Shown one piece after another: positions 17,096 to 26,608 of a DNA stretch of 64,000 bases. Source of the DNA: Desulfobacteraceae bacterium (GTDB lineage: Bacteria; Desulfobacterota; Desulfobacteria; Desulfobacterales; JACKCP01); NCBI GenBank assembly GCA_020633955.1, contig JACKCP010000004.1, forward strand, positions 62,001-126,000, in the 5' to 3' direction. Within the stretch, counting starts at the first letter, position 1; every line of letters begins with the position of its first letter. A program made the position numbers and the translations under genes. The notes beneath the pieces are model-generated. The model saw only the letters and a list, made by a program, of their open reading frames with translations, was not told where the DNA came from and ran no database searches.

Positions 17096-19072
17096 ATGGC
17101 ATTACCAAATAAAGCACACGGTGAACTTAAGTGTGTAGAAACCCCAGAAGTAAAAGAACATGACGTAGATATTCTTATCGTCGGCGGTGGTATGGCTGCA
17201 TGCGGTACTGCTTTTGAAATCAAAAAGTGGGCTGATGACGATATGAAAATCCTTTTGGTTGATAAAGCTGCTATGGAAAGATCTGGTGCTGTTGCTCAGG
17301 GTCTTTCAGCTATCAACACATATATTGGCGACAATACAGTTGACGACTATGTTCGCATGGTACGTAACGACCTTATGGGTATTGTTCGTGAAGACCTTAT
17401 TTTCAACCTTGGCCGTCACGTTGACGACTCTGTACATCTTTTCGAAGAATGGGGACTTCCAATCTGGAAAAAAGACGATAACAATAAGAACCTAAACGGT
17501 AAGCAGGGTCTTAAAGTTGGTCTTCTTAAAGATGGTGCCAAGCCTGTTCGTACAGGTAAATGGCAGATCATGATCAACGGTGAATCTTACAAGAGAATCG
17601 TTGCTGAAGCAGCTAAAAAAGCTCTTGGCGAAGATAACATCATGGAAAGAATCTTCATCGTTGAACTTCTTAACGACAAAAACGAAGAAAACCGTATTTC
17701 TGGTGCTGTTGGTATATCAACACGTGAAAACGTTGTACATTACTTCAGAACTAACGCAATGATGGTTGCATGTGGTGGTGCTGTTAACATTTACCAGCCA
17801 CGTTCAGTTGGTGAAGGTAAAGGTCGTGCATGGTACCCAGTATGGAACGCAGGTTCTACATATACAATGGCTCTTAGAGCAGGTGCTGAGCTTTCCATGA
17901 TGGAAAACCGTTTCACCCCAGCTCGTTTTAAAGATGGTTACGGACCTGTTGGTGCATGGTTCCTTCTTTTCAAAGCTCATCTTGAAAACTCTCTTGGTGA
18001 AAACTATGCTGCATCTCAGGCTGCAAAAGACGAACTTGCAAACTTTGCTCCTTACGGAACAGCTCCGATTACACCTACCTGTCTTCGTAACCACCTTATG
18101 CTTTTCGAAATGAAAGCAGGTCGTGGACCAATTACAATGACTACTCCTGAAGCTCTTGCAAAACTTGGCGAAACCATGGATAAAAAAGAGCTTAAGCACC
18201 TTGAAGCTGAAGCATGGGAAGACTTCCTTGATATGACATGCGGACAGGCTAACCTATGGTGTGCAACAAACACAGAGCCAGAGAAAAAAGAATCTGAAAT
18301 TATGCCTACCGAACCTTACCTTCTAGGTTCTCACTCAGGATGCTGCGGTATCTGGGTATCTGGTCCAGACGAAGACTGGGTTCCAGGTGATTACAAGTGG
18401 GGCGACGGTGGAAAAGTTTATTCTCAGATGACTACTGTAAAAGGTCTTTTCACAGCTGCTGACGGTATCGGATGTTCAGGTCACAAATTCTCTTCTGGTT
18501 CACATGCTGAAGGTAGAATTGCTGCTAAGCAGATGGTTCGCTGGGTAAAAAATCACGCAGATTTCAAACCTGAGCCAAACATGACTGCACAGGAAGCTGC
18601 TGATATGGTTTGGAAACCTGTTAAGACATGGTTTGCAAACAAAGATTACTCCACAATGGCAGACGTTAACCCTAAATACTGCAAGCCTGCTGGTATGACC
18701 ATGCGTCTTATGAAAGCTACCAACGAGTATGGTGGTGGAGTTGCTACTTACTACCAGACAAACCAGAAAGCTCTTGAGCATCTAATGGAACTATTCCAGA
18801 TGATGAGAGAAGACTGCGAACTTCTTGCTGCTGGTGACCTTCATGAACTTATGAGATGCTGGGAGATCTTCCACAGAATTTACACTGTTGAAGCTCACAC
18901 ACGTCACATCATGTTCCGTAAAGAGTCAAGATTCCCAGGATTCTACTACAGAACAGACTTCAACTTCCAGGATGATGAAAACTGGTTCTGTTTTGTAAAC
19001 TCTTCTTACGATAAGAACACCAACGAATGGTCAATGAAGAAAGTTCCTTACCACAGAATCATTCCAATGTGA
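17096..19072 (+). CDS. aprA: Adenylylsulfate reductase, alpha subunit
   Basis: FAD-containing catalytic subunit, 658 residues, the normal length. The dinucleotide-binding motif ILIVGGGMAACG lies near residue 27, with the fumarate-reductase-like fold downstream. Substrate-region signatures include NRFTPARFKDGYGPVGAWF and SHSGCCGIW, and the FAD C-terminal part TAADGIGCSGHKFSSGSH. AAGGAGG precedes ATG 17096. A strong terminator at 19115-19147 closes aprBA, so qmoABC is mainly a separate transcript. The sequence looks like the bacterial vertical lineage of sulfate reducers, with no sign of truncation. Confidence 0.99.
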   Translation: MALPNKAHGELKCVETPEVKEHDVDILIVGGGMAACGTAFEIKKWADDDMKILLVDKAAMERSGAVAQGLSAINTYIGDNTVDDYVRMVRNDLMGIVREDLIFNLGRHVDDSVHLFEEWGLPIWKKDDNNKNLNGKQGLKVGLLKDGAKPVRTGKWQIMINGESYKRIVAEAAKKALGEDNIMERIFIVELLNDKNEENRISGAVGISTRENVVHYFRTNAMMVACGGAVNIYQPRSVGEGKGRAWYPVWNAGSTYTMALRAGAELSMMENRFTPARFKDGYGPVGAWFLLFKAHLENSLGENYAASQAAKDELANFAPYGTAPITPTCLRNHLMLFEMKAGRGPITMTTPEALAKLGETMDKKELKHLEAEAWEDFLDMTCGQANLWCATNTEPEKKESEIMPTEPYLLGSHSGCCGIWVSGPDEDWVPGDYKWGDGGKVYSQMTTVKGLFTAADGIGCSGHKFSSGSHAEGRIAAKQMVRWVKNHADFKPEPNMTAQEAADMVWKPVKTWFANKDYSTMADVNPKYCKPAGMTMRLMKATNEYGGGVATYYQTNQKALEHLMELFQMMREDCELLAAGDLHELMRCWEIFHRIYTVEAHTRHIMFRKESRFPGFYYRTDFNFQDDENWFCFVNSSYDKNTNEWSMKKVPYHRIIPM

Positions 19073-19114
19073 TTTAGGAAGTGATTTCGGTGGAAAGATG
19101 ACCGGATAAATAAT

Positions 19115-19147
19115 ACCTCCAGGTTCCTAGAGCCTGGAGGTTTTTAT
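19115..19147 (+). terminator. Terminator after aprBA
   Basis: Perfect 9-bp stem ACCTCCAGG (19115-19123) / CCTGGAGGT (19133-19141) followed by TTTTTATT, 43 bases after the aprA stop. Confidence 0.9.
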
Positions 19148-19275
19148 TAATTTTGACCTGTGTTTATATTTTAGCACGCATAGTTTATGTGTTTTAAGAT
19201 ATGAGCATGGAGCGAAAGGCGTAAATGCAAGGATTGATCAAAAAAAGTTTAAAACTTTAATCCAGGAGGAGTAGA

Positions 19276-20550
19276 ATGAGTGTTGAAACTACAGCCCCTG
19301 CCGGCGGCAGTATTCTGGTAGTAGGTGGTGGAATAAGTGGTCTGACCACCGCACTTGAAGCAGCCGAAGTCGGTTACGAGGTTTATATTGTCGAGAAATC
19401 CCCCTCTCTTGGAGGAAGGGTAGCTCAGCTGAACCAGTATTTCCCAAAACTTTGTCCGCCAACCTGCGGACTTGAAATCAACTACCGCAGAATTAAAGAC
19501 AACCCAAGAGTAAAAACCTTTACCATGGCAGAAGTGGAAAAGGTTGCAGGAACTCCTGGGAGCTATGATGTAACAATCAAGGTTACTCCAAGATATGTGA
19601 CTTCAAAATGTACATGCTGCGGAGAATGTGCAAAAGTTTGTGAGACCGAAATTGATAATGAATACAATTTTGGAATGAACAAGTCAAAAGCAGCTTATCT
19701 TCCCCACGAAATGGCATATCCTCAGAGATATGTTATTGATCCTTCAATTATAGGCACAGAAGAAGCACAGAAATGCAAAGAAGCCTGTAAATACAACGCT
19801 GTTGATCTTGATATGGAAGCAAAAAGCTTTACGCTGAAGGTCGGATCTGTTGTCTGGGCTACTGGCTGGGAGCCATATGATGCAACCAAAATCGATAACC
19901 TTGGTTTTGGACGTTATCCAAATATCATTACAAACATGATGATGGAAAGAATGGCATCAGGAAATGGTCCTACTGAAGGCAAAATCCTTAGGCCTTCAGA
20001 TGACAAGGAACCTGAAAGCATAGTTTTTGTTCAGTGTGCAGGTTCAAGAGATGAAAATCATCTGCCTTACTGCTCGTATATATGCTGTATGGCTTCTCTT
20101 AAGCAGGCAACTTATTTGCGTGCTCAGTATCCTGAAGCAAAGATTTATATTTACTATATTGATATGCGTACTCCGGGATACCGTTATGAAAAATTTTACA
20201 ATAAACTTAAAGAAGATAAAAACATCTTTTTCATCAAGGGCAAGGTTGCCGAAGTTGATGAAGATGACAACGGCAATATCACAGTAGTGGCCGAAGATGC
20301 AGTTTCAGGTGAAAAAATCCGCCAGAAAGCAGATCTTGTTGTTCTTGCAACAGGAATGCAGCCGACTGCTGCCAAGGCAAAGCCAAATGCTGATCTCAAA
20401 ATCTCAGAATACGGTTTTATTCAAAATGATTTTGATAAGGGCGGTATGTTTGCTGTTGGATGTGCAAACAAGCCACTGGATGTTGTTTCCAGCAACCAGA
20501 ATGCAACCGGTATGGCTCTCAAAGCTATTCAAACCGTTAAGAGATCTTAA
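19276..20550 (+). CDS. qmoA: Quinone-interacting membrane-bound oxidoreductase subunit A
   Basis: Soluble flavoprotein subunit of the Qmo complex, which links the membrane quinone pool to APS reductase. 424 residues, related to heterodisulfide reductase HdrA. The FAD motif ILVVGGGISGLTTALEA is near residue 15, with LGGRVAQLNQYFPKLCPPTCG downstream and a cysteine cluster CTCCGECAKVC near residue 113. The C-terminal FAD part ends in FAVGCANKPLDVVSSNQNATG. AGGAGG precedes the ATG. It is the first gene of qmoABC, 203 bases after the aprA stop. Confidence 0.97.
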   Translation: MSVETTAPAGGSILVVGGGISGLTTALEAAEVGYEVYIVEKSPSLGGRVAQLNQYFPKLCPPTCGLEINYRRIKDNPRVKTFTMAEVEKVAGTPGSYDVTIKVTPRYVTSKCTCCGECAKVCETEIDNEYNFGMNKSKAAYLPHEMAYPQRYVIDPSIIGTEEAQKCKEACKYNAVDLDMEAKSFTLKVGSVVWATGWEPYDATKIDNLGFGRYPNIITNMMMERMASGNGPTEGKILRPSDDKEPESIVFVQCAGSRDENHLPYCSYICCMASLKQATYLRAQYPEAKIYIYYIDMRTPGYRYEKFYNKLKEDKNIFFIKGKVAEVDEDDNGNITVVAEDAVSGEKIRQKADLVVLATGMQPTAAKAKPNADLKISEYGFIQNDFDKGGMFAVGCANKPLDVVSSNQNATGMALKAIQTVKRS

Positions 20551-20564
20551 GGGGGAGCAGAAAA

Positions 20565-22898
20565 ATGGATAAAAAGTATTGCACATATATTTGTACAGGG
20601 TGCGGAATAGGTGAGGCCCTGAACATAGAAAAAGTTGCGGAGGCAGCAAAGGAAAAAGGCTATGACTGCAAAATTCATTCCTGTCTTTGCAGTGAAGAAG
20701 GTGTAGAATTTCTAAAAAAAGATGTTGCAGAGGGAATTAATGCACTTTCAATTGCTGCCTGCTCAAGAAGGGTTAACTTTGACATATTCCGTTTTGACGG
20801 ATGCGTTGTTGACAGAGTAAGTCTAAGAGAAGGTGTTGCATGGTCACGTTCAAGAGTTGACTTCCCTGCACCAACTGAAGAACAGAAGGATGATGAGTAC
20901 TTTATTGATAATATTCAGCATCTTGCAGAAGACTATGTAAGAATGGGCGTTGCAAGGCTTGAAAAGATAACAGTTCCGGTTCCTTATAAATTAGAAAATT
21001 TCAACCGTAATATCCTTGTAATAGGCGGGGGTGTTACCGGTCTTACAGCAGCTGTGGAAGCAGCCGATGCTGGATATAATGTAACTGTTGTTGAAAAAGA
21101 AGAAGAGCTTGGTGGTTATGCTGCAAAAATGAGAAAACAGATTCCTATGGGTGATTATTCAAAGGGACTTGTTGATCCAGTTGTTGGAAAGCTGATTGAA
21201 AAGGCTGAAAGCAATTCAAAGATTACCATCAAGAAAGGTACTGTTGTAGCACGTATTGCAGGTCAGCCAGGTGAATTTGTTGTAACTTTTAAAAAACCTG
21301 GAGAAAAAATTGAGTTTGACGTTCCAATGGCTGTTCCAGAAGACCAGCGTTATGATGAAAAAGGTAATCCTCTAGACGTTGACCAGATTAGAGTGATTTA
21401 CGATAAGATCAATGAAGGACGCGCTGATGTTCTTTCAATAGATCCAAATGGTGAGCCTTTTGCAGGTGTTGTTCTTGCTGCAGGCTGGAGACCGGCTGAA
21501 ATTGATGCAGAAAAATATGCTTACCTTGGTGTTGGAAACAAAGATGTTATAACAAACCATGAGTTTGAGCAGCTTGCTGCAAAAGGAAAAATTGTCAGAC
21601 CTTCCGATGGTAAACCAGCTAAAAATGTTGTGTTTATTCAGAGCCCTGGAATGGAAGAAGGGGATGCTGATTTTGAATATGCTGGTTCTGTAACAAGCAT
21701 GGTAGCCTTAAAGCAGGCAAAATATGTAAGAGATGACTATGCAGACGGAAAAGCATATGTGATCTATCAGCATATGAGAACACCAGGTCTTATGGAAGAC
21801 TTCTATAAGGAAATTCAGCAGGACAGAGGAATTTTCCTGACAAAAGGTGCTGTTACAGAAGTTGCTGATAATGGCGGAACTCTTGCAGTGTCTGCTGAAG
21901 GTACTCTTCTTGGAAATGATGTAACAATCAAGGCTGATCTTGTAGTTCTTGCAACAGGTATGGTTCCGGCAACCAAGGATAACCCGGTTGTAAACCTTGC
22001 CTACAGACAGGGACCTGGCTTCAGGGATATAGGAATATTTGACGGTTATGCTGATTCAAACTTTATCTGTTTTCCTTATGAAACTCAGAGAACAGGTGTT
22101 TATTCAGCTGGTGCTGTTAGAAGAAGCATGACTATTGAAGAATCAACAGAAGATGCCCGTGGTGCAGCTCTTAAGGCAATTCAGGCAATCGAATCTGCTA
22201 ACAGAGGAACTGCGGTTCATCCAAGATCCGGAGACATGACTTTCCCAGACTTTTTCTTCCAGCGCTGTACTCAGTGCAAACGCTGTACAGAGGAATGTCC
22301 TTTTGGTGCTCTTGATGATGATGCAAAGGGAACTCCAAAGCCAAACCCAACACGCTGCCGCAGATGCGGAACATGTATGGGTGCATGTCCTGAAAGAATT
22401 ATTGGTTTTGCAGATTATAATATTGACAGTATCGGCTCCATGATCAAATCAATCTGGGTACCTTCAGACTTTGATTACGATGAGCCTCCATTGAGAATTC
22501 TTGGACTTGTATGTGAAAACGATGCTCTTCCAGCTCTTGATATGGCAGCACTTCATAGAAACTCAATTCATCCTTATGTGCGTATAGTTCCTGTAAGATG
22601 TCTAGGTTCTGTAAACGTAATATGGATTAAGGATGCCCTATCCCAGGGTATGGACGGTGTATTCATGCTTGGATGCAAGCATGGAGACGATTATCAGTGC
22701 CACTTTGTTAAAGGAAGTGAGCTTATGGATGTTCGTACATACAAGATGGGTGAAACTCTTATGAGCCTTGGTCTTGAAGAGGAAAGAGTTGAGCAGTTTG
22801 AAGTGGCTATAGATGATTATGACAAAGTTTCCGATATGATTAACGGATTTGTTGAAAAAATTGAGTCTCTTGGTCCAAACCCATTCAAGGGCTTCTAG
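20565..22898 (+). CDS. qmoB: Quinone-interacting membrane-bound oxidoreductase subunit B
   Basis: 777-residue HdrA-like flavoprotein fused to an MvhD-like C-terminal domain, as in characterised QmoB. The N-terminal CTYICTGCGIG and HSCLCSEEG segments precede the FAD motif NILVIGGGVTGLTAAVEA near residue 148. Two ferredoxin-type [4Fe-4S] sites, CTQCKRCTEECP and CRRCGTCMGACP, lie near residues 568-610. The MvhD-like domain (VRCLGSVNVIWIKDALSQG and MLGCKHGDDYQCHF) occupies the last 130 residues. It begins 14 bases after qmoA. This architecture underlies proposals of electron confurcation involving Qmo. Confidence 0.97.
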   Translation: MDKKYCTYICTGCGIGEALNIEKVAEAAKEKGYDCKIHSCLCSEEGVEFLKKDVAEGINALSIAACSRRVNFDIFRFDGCVVDRVSLREGVAWSRSRVDFPAPTEEQKDDEYFIDNIQHLAEDYVRMGVARLEKITVPVPYKLENFNRNILVIGGGVTGLTAAVEAADAGYNVTVVEKEEELGGYAAKMRKQIPMGDYSKGLVDPVVGKLIEKAESNSKITIKKGTVVARIAGQPGEFVVTFKKPGEKIEFDVPMAVPEDQRYDEKGNPLDVDQIRVIYDKINEGRADVLSIDPNGEPFAGVVLAAGWRPAEIDAEKYAYLGVGNKDVITNHEFEQLAAKGKIVRPSDGKPAKNVVFIQSPGMEEGDADFEYAGSVTSMVALKQAKYVRDDYADGKAYVIYQHMRTPGLMEDFYKEIQQDRGIFLTKGAVTEVADNGGTLAVSAEGTLLGNDVTIKADLVVLATGMVPATKDNPVVNLAYRQGPGFRDIGIFDGYADSNFICFPYETQRTGVYSAGAVRRSMTIEESTEDARGAALKAIQAIESANRGTAVHPRSGDMTFPDFFFQRCTQCKRCTEECPFGALDDDAKGTPKPNPTRCRRCGTCMGACPERIIGFADYNIDSIGSMIKSIWVPSDFDYDEPPLRILGLVCENDALPALDMAALHRNSIHPYVRIVPVRCLGSVNVIWIKDALSQGMDGVFMLGCKHGDDYQCHFVKGSELMDVRTYKMGETLMSLGLEEERVEQFEVAIDDYDKVSDMINGFVEKIESLGPNPFKGF

Positions 22899-22946
22899 TT
22901 CTGAATTTTTATGATGTTGTAATTAATTTTCTAAGGAGGTTAGAAA

Positions 22947-24131
22947 ATGTCTGAAAAATATATGGTGGAGCCTGATCTGCAGTTTATAGATGATGTGATG
23001 GGGCTTGGCGGTGAAAGCCTTAAAAAGTGCTTTCAGTGCGCAACATGCTCGGTGGCATGTCCTATAGCACCGGAAAATAAACCTTTCCCAAGGAAAGAAA
23101 TGATTGCTGCATCCTGGGGATTAAAGGACAAGCTTGTTGGAAACGGAGATATCTGGCTTTGTCATCAGTGCGGTGACTGCTCGACTCTTTGTCCAAGAGG
23201 TGCAAAACCAGGTGATGTTCTTGCAGCACTTCGTTCATATGCAATAACTGAATATGCACAGCCAAAGGCACTTGGCAAAATGGTAAATGATCCTAAAAAA
23301 TTCTGGACACTTACAGCAGTTCCAGCAGTTATTTTTGCACTTCTTGCAATAATGACAATGTTTGGCGGCAGCTTTATGGCTGGAATTTTTGGCGGCGAAT
23401 TGTGGTATCACACCCATGATGGAAATCCTTTTCCTGGTATTGCGGCTTCAAATTTTATTTCAAGCTGGTTTGTTGATATGATTTTTGTTCCCCTTGCAAT
23501 TTTTGTAGTTACAGTTTTTGCAATAGGACTTAAAAACTTTATTGCCGACATGCATAAAAATGCACTTCTTGAAGGCAAGACAGCCAAAGAAAAAATTGAT
23601 GTAAAAGAGTTTCTTATGACTCTTAAGACAGTTCTTCCTAAAATTGCAAAGCACAGACAGTTTACACAGTGCGGAGAAAACAGAGAACGCTCTACTGCAC
23701 ATATGATGGTTCTTTTTTCCTTCATAGGTCTTTTTATAGTAACATCTGTGGTGTTTGTGGGAGTTTACTTTCTGCATCAGGGTACACCATACAGCCAGCT
23801 TAACCCCATTAAATGGCTTGCCAACGTTTCTGGTGTTGCTCTGATAATCGGCGGCGTGCTGATGGTTAAGCAGAGACTGGATAAGAAAGAAGATCAGGTT
23901 TCTTCCTATAAAGACTGGTATCTTCTTGGTCTTGTACTTACAATCGGCGGTACAGGTATGCTTACTCAGATGTCAAGGCTTGGAGGATCGGCATTCCTGT
24001 GCTACACATTCTACTATGTGCATCTGATTTCAGTTTTTCACTTGTTTGCATATCTTCCATACTCAAAAATGGCACATATAGTATACAGAACTGTTGCCAT
24101 GACCTATGCTGAGTACGCTGAAAGAAAATAG
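22947..24131 (+). CDS. qmoC: Quinone-interacting membrane-bound oxidoreductase subunit C
   Basis: Membrane anchor, 394 residues, a fusion of an HdrC-like iron-sulfur domain and an HdrE-like heme b membrane domain. The two clusters are CFQCATCSVACP (near residue 31) and CHQCGDCSTLCPRG (near 72). About six hydrophobic segments follow from residue 115 onwards, with His residues suited to heme ligation in the membrane part. It oxidises menaquinol and passes electrons to QmoAB. It follows qmoB after 48 bases with AAGGAGG before the ATG, and a strong terminator closes the operon. Confidence 0.97.
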   Translation: MSEKYMVEPDLQFIDDVMGLGGESLKKCFQCATCSVACPIAPENKPFPRKEMIAASWGLKDKLVGNGDIWLCHQCGDCSTLCPRGAKPGDVLAALRSYAITEYAQPKALGKMVNDPKKFWTLTAVPAVIFALLAIMTMFGGSFMAGIFGGELWYHTHDGNPFPGIAASNFISSWFVDMIFVPLAIFVVTVFAIGLKNFIADMHKNALLEGKTAKEKIDVKEFLMTLKTVLPKIAKHRQFTQCGENRERSTAHMMVLFSFIGLFIVTSVVFVGVYFLHQGTPYSQLNPIKWLANVSGVALIIGGVLMVKQRLDKKEDQVSSYKDWYLLGLVLTIGGTGMLTQMSRLGGSAFLCYTFYYVHLISVFHLFAYLPYSKMAHIVYRTVAMTYAEYAERK

Positions 24132-24156
24132 TAATTAAAGCTTAAAATTAAAATCT

Positions 24157-24188
24157 AAAGGCCGGATTATTCCGGCCTTTATTTTTTG
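24157..24188 (+). terminator. Terminator after qmoABC
   Basis: Perfect 9-bp stem AAAGGCCGG (24157-24165) / CCGGCCTTT (24172-24180), loop ATTATT, then ATTTTTTG. The next gene starts 9 bases further on. Confidence 0.92.
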
Positions 24189-24196
24189 AAAGACAA

Positions 24197-25168
24197 ATGA
24201 AAAAATATTTGTTTATTAAAAAAAATCTTCCTTTTATTCTTGTTGTTTTGATCCTTGGAGTCTACTCCAGGATCTTTTTTATATTTTTTCTGGATAAAAA
24301 TTCGGGACAGGAGCTAAATAAATCAAGTAAACTTTTAACTTCAAGGATAACAGAAAAAATAACAGGCCTTGATTTTATAAAAATGAATAAGGGTTCATTT
24401 TATATGGGAAGTCCTCAAGGTGAAGAAGGAAGAAAAAGCGATGAAAGTCCTTTAACCAGGATTGAAATTGAAGAGTTTATGATTTCGGAAACAGAGGTAA
24501 GGGTCAAGGATTTTTCTTTGTTTGTTTCAGATACAAACTTTATCACTTCTGCTGAAAAAGATGGATTTTCCTATGTGTATTCAGGTTTGACAGGCAATTG
24601 GGAGAAAAAAAAAGGAATTTCATGGAAAAATCCAGGATTTAAGCAGGCTGATGATCATCCTGTAGTTCATGTATCTTTTTTTGATGCAAGCGAATTTGCT
24701 GCATGGCTTGACATGAAAAATCAGAAATTTAAAATAAGGCTTCCAAGTGAAGATGAGTGGGAGTATGCGGCAAAAAAAGGCAGTATTGGTACATTCAATG
24801 AAAATCAATCTATCTGCAGCTTTGCCAATTGTGCAGACATAACAGCAAGAGAGGCTTTTTCAGGCTGGAAAATATCAGATTGCCTTGATGGCTATGTATT
24901 CACATCTCCTGTTAAAACTTTTCTTCCTGATAAATCCGGTCTCTTTGATATGACCGGTAATGTATGGGAATGGTGCAACAGCGAATATCAACCGTTCATA
25001 AGTCGAAAAAGCTCAAGGATTTATGGAAAAAAACAAAATGTTGTGATAAGGGGAGGAAGCTTTTACAGTAAGCCTGAATTTTTAAGGAACTCGGCTAGAG
25101 AACATTTAAGTTCAGGAACAAAAAGAGCTTATGATATTGGTTTCAGACTTGTGATTACACCGAAATGA
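24197..25168 (+). CDS. FGE-sulfatase-fold (SUMF1-like) protein lacking the catalytic cysteines
   Basis: 323 residues. An N-terminal hydrophobic segment (residues 9-32) would act as signal anchor, placing the rest outside the cytoplasm. The remainder is the formylglycine-generating-enzyme fold: GSFYMGS, PVVHVSFFDASEFAAWL, RLPSEDEWEYAAK, DMTGNVWEWC and VIRGGSFYS...IGFRL. True FGE has two Cys in the segment between RGGS and GFR; here that segment has none, so sulfatase-activating oxidase chemistry is not expected. Related domains serve as binding or ergothioneine/PvdO-type enzymes. It probably forms a unit with the membrane protein 9 bases downstream. The ribosome binding site is weak. Confidence 0.75.
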   Translation: MKKYLFIKKNLPFILVVLILGVYSRIFFIFFLDKNSGQELNKSSKLLTSRITEKITGLDFIKMNKGSFYMGSPQGEEGRKSDESPLTRIEIEEFMISETEVRVKDFSLFVSDTNFITSAEKDGFSYVYSGLTGNWEKKKGISWKNPGFKQADDHPVVHVSFFDASEFAAWLDMKNQKFKIRLPSEDEWEYAAKKGSIGTFNENQSICSFANCADITAREAFSGWKISDCLDGYVFTSPVKTFLPDKSGLFDMTGNVWEWCNSEYQPFISRKSSRIYGKKQNVVIRGGSFYSKPEFLRNSAREHLSSGTKRAYDIGFRLVITPK

Positions 25169-25177
25169 TGAATATTT

Positions 25178-25939
25178 ATGAGTGATAAAGGATCAGATAT
25201 TAAAGACGACCAGGCTTTTAAAGGCTTGTTTTCACTGTTTTCAGGTGGAGAACTAAAGTCTTTTTTTAAAAAATATTTAGCTTTTATAGTTGTAATTGAG
25301 ATTTTAATTTTTATGACCTGCTGGCTTTATCAGATTGGAGCAGCAGGATATGACCGATTCGGTCCGGTTGAAAAGGATTTTCCGTGGAAGGTGTATTTTA
25401 TTACGGCATTTCTTGTGCCTGTTGGAATTACTTTTATATTCGGTATTTTTATTGTAACATTTGAACATCTTTTTTTTCAGGGCAGGAGAAGAGCAGGCTA
25501 TGAAAATGATGGTGAGGATTTAAAAACTACCCAAAGACTCAGGTCTTTTTTAAATTTTGTTTTTCATTCACCTTTTTTGAGCATTGTTCTTGCCATTGGT
25601 GTTATTTTAATTTTGTTTTTTGATTTTGAAAGACTTGGCTATTTTTTTGAGAACACTGGCAGCGGTTTTTTTGAAGGACTGAAATTTTTTCTTATTGGGA
25701 TATCAGTAAGTATTGGTATTATTGGCTTTGCCTGGCTTTTTTTCAGATACAAGCTCAAAAAGAAAGAGCTTGATTATTCATTCAGGTTGAGGCTTGCTGA
25801 AAAAACAGGTATTGCATGGATAGAAAAGGATAAAATTATAGAAAAAGACGGTAATATTATTATTCTGGAAGACAAGGCCTTGAAAGAAGGCAGTAATGAT
25901 TTATATCTTCCCGGAATAAATGAAAAAGATGATAATTAA
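25178..25939 (+). CDS. Membrane protein of unknown function
   Basis: 253 residues, not recognised. Four hydrophobic segments (about residues 32-52, 70-92, 126-146 and 163-187) are separated by charged loops, with a basic RYKLKKKE stop after the fourth. A soluble C-terminal tail of about 65 residues is rich in Lys, Glu and Asp. It follows the FGE-fold gene by 9 bases, suggesting cotranscription and perhaps a membrane partner for it. No signal peptide separate from the first membrane segment. Confidence 0.65.
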   Translation: MSDKGSDIKDDQAFKGLFSLFSGGELKSFFKKYLAFIVVIEILIFMTCWLYQIGAAGYDRFGPVEKDFPWKVYFITAFLVPVGITFIFGIFIVTFEHLFFQGRRRAGYENDGEDLKTTQRLRSFLNFVFHSPFLSIVLAIGVILILFFDFERLGYFFENTGSGFFEGLKFFLIGISVSIGIIGFAWLFFRYKLKKKELDYSFRLRLAEKTGIAWIEKDKIIEKDGNIIILEDKALKEGSNDLYLPGINEKDDN

Positions 25940-25940
25940 C

Positions 25941-25968
25941 TTGACAATTTACAATTAGAATGTAAAAA
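25941..25968 (+). promoter_or_regulatory. Possible promoter of rplU-rpmA-obg
   Basis: A consensus TTGACA at 25941-25946 is followed after 16 bases by TAAAAA (25963-25968), 50 bases before rplU. The downstream box is poor, so the call rests mainly on the -35 and the position. TTTACA/TGTAAA half-sites flank the spacer. Confidence 0.4.
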
Positions 25969-26017
25969 ATGTCATTTTGTAAAGATTGCAGAATTTTTGT
26001 ATAAAAGGAGAAATACC

Positions 26018-26329
26018 ATGTATGCAGTGGTGGCAACCGGTGGAAAACAATACAGAGTTGAAGAGGGGGAAACCCTCAAGGTAGAAAAACTTCCTGGAGA
26101 AGTAGGTGAGGAAGTAGTTTTAAGTGATGTTCTTCTTTATTCTGACGGAGAAAATGTCAGCATAGGTCAGCCAAAGGTTGAAGGTGCTTCAGTCAAGGCA
26201 GAAATAGTAGAGCAGGGAAGACTTAAAAAAGTAATAATCTTCAAGTATAAGAGAAGAAAACGTTACAGGAAGAAGCAGGGGCATAAACAGCATTTTACTG
26301 CTATTAAAATTAAACAGATTGAAGCATAA
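26018..26329 (+). CDS. rplU: 50S ribosomal protein L21
   Basis: 103 residues, exactly the E. coli length, starting MYAVVATGGKQYRVEEGE, with the C-terminal KRRKRYRKKQGHKQHFT signature. The open frame runs upstream to a TTG at 25997, but the AAAGGAG at that place is the ribosome binding site for ATG 26018, so the longer form is rejected. First gene of rplU-rpmA-obg. Confidence 0.98.
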   Translation: MYAVVATGGKQYRVEEGETLKVEKLPGEVGEEVVLSDVLLYSDGENVSIGQPKVEGASVKAEIVEQGRLKKVIIFKYKRRKRYRKKQGHKQHFTAIKIKQIEA

Positions 26330-26353
26330 TTTTTATAATGCAAGAGGTGTATA

Positions 26354-26608
26354 ATGGCTCATAAGAAGGCAGGCGGAAGTACAAGAAACGGACGCGACAG
26401 TGCGGGACAGCGCAGAGGAGTAAAAAAATTCGGCGGAGAGAAAGTTCTTGCTGGCAATATACTCGTAAAGCAGCTGGGTACTAAAATTTACCCTGGAACA
26501 AACGTTGGAATGGGACGTGACTATACTCTATTTGCAACCTCTGACGGTGTTGTAAAATATGAAAGAATGGGAAAGACACGTAAAAAAGTGAGTGTTGTTG
26601 CTGCGTGA
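26354..26608 (+). CDS. rpmA: 50S ribosomal protein L27
   Basis: 84 residues with the canonical N-terminus MAHKKAGGSTRNGRDS, which reaches toward the peptidyl transferase centre. There is no Firmicutes-type cleavable extension. AAGAGGTG precedes the ATG. Its stop overlaps the GTG start of obg (GTGA), indicating coupling. Confidence 0.98.
   Translation: MAHKKAGGSTRNGRDSAGQRRGVKKFGGEKVLAGNILVKQLGTKIYPGTNVGMGRDYTLFATSDGVVKYERMGKTRKKVSVVAA

Noticed and set aside
24197..25168. Active formylglycine-generating enzyme
   Set aside because: The catalytic cysteine segment contains no Cys and no sulfatase gene is nearby.
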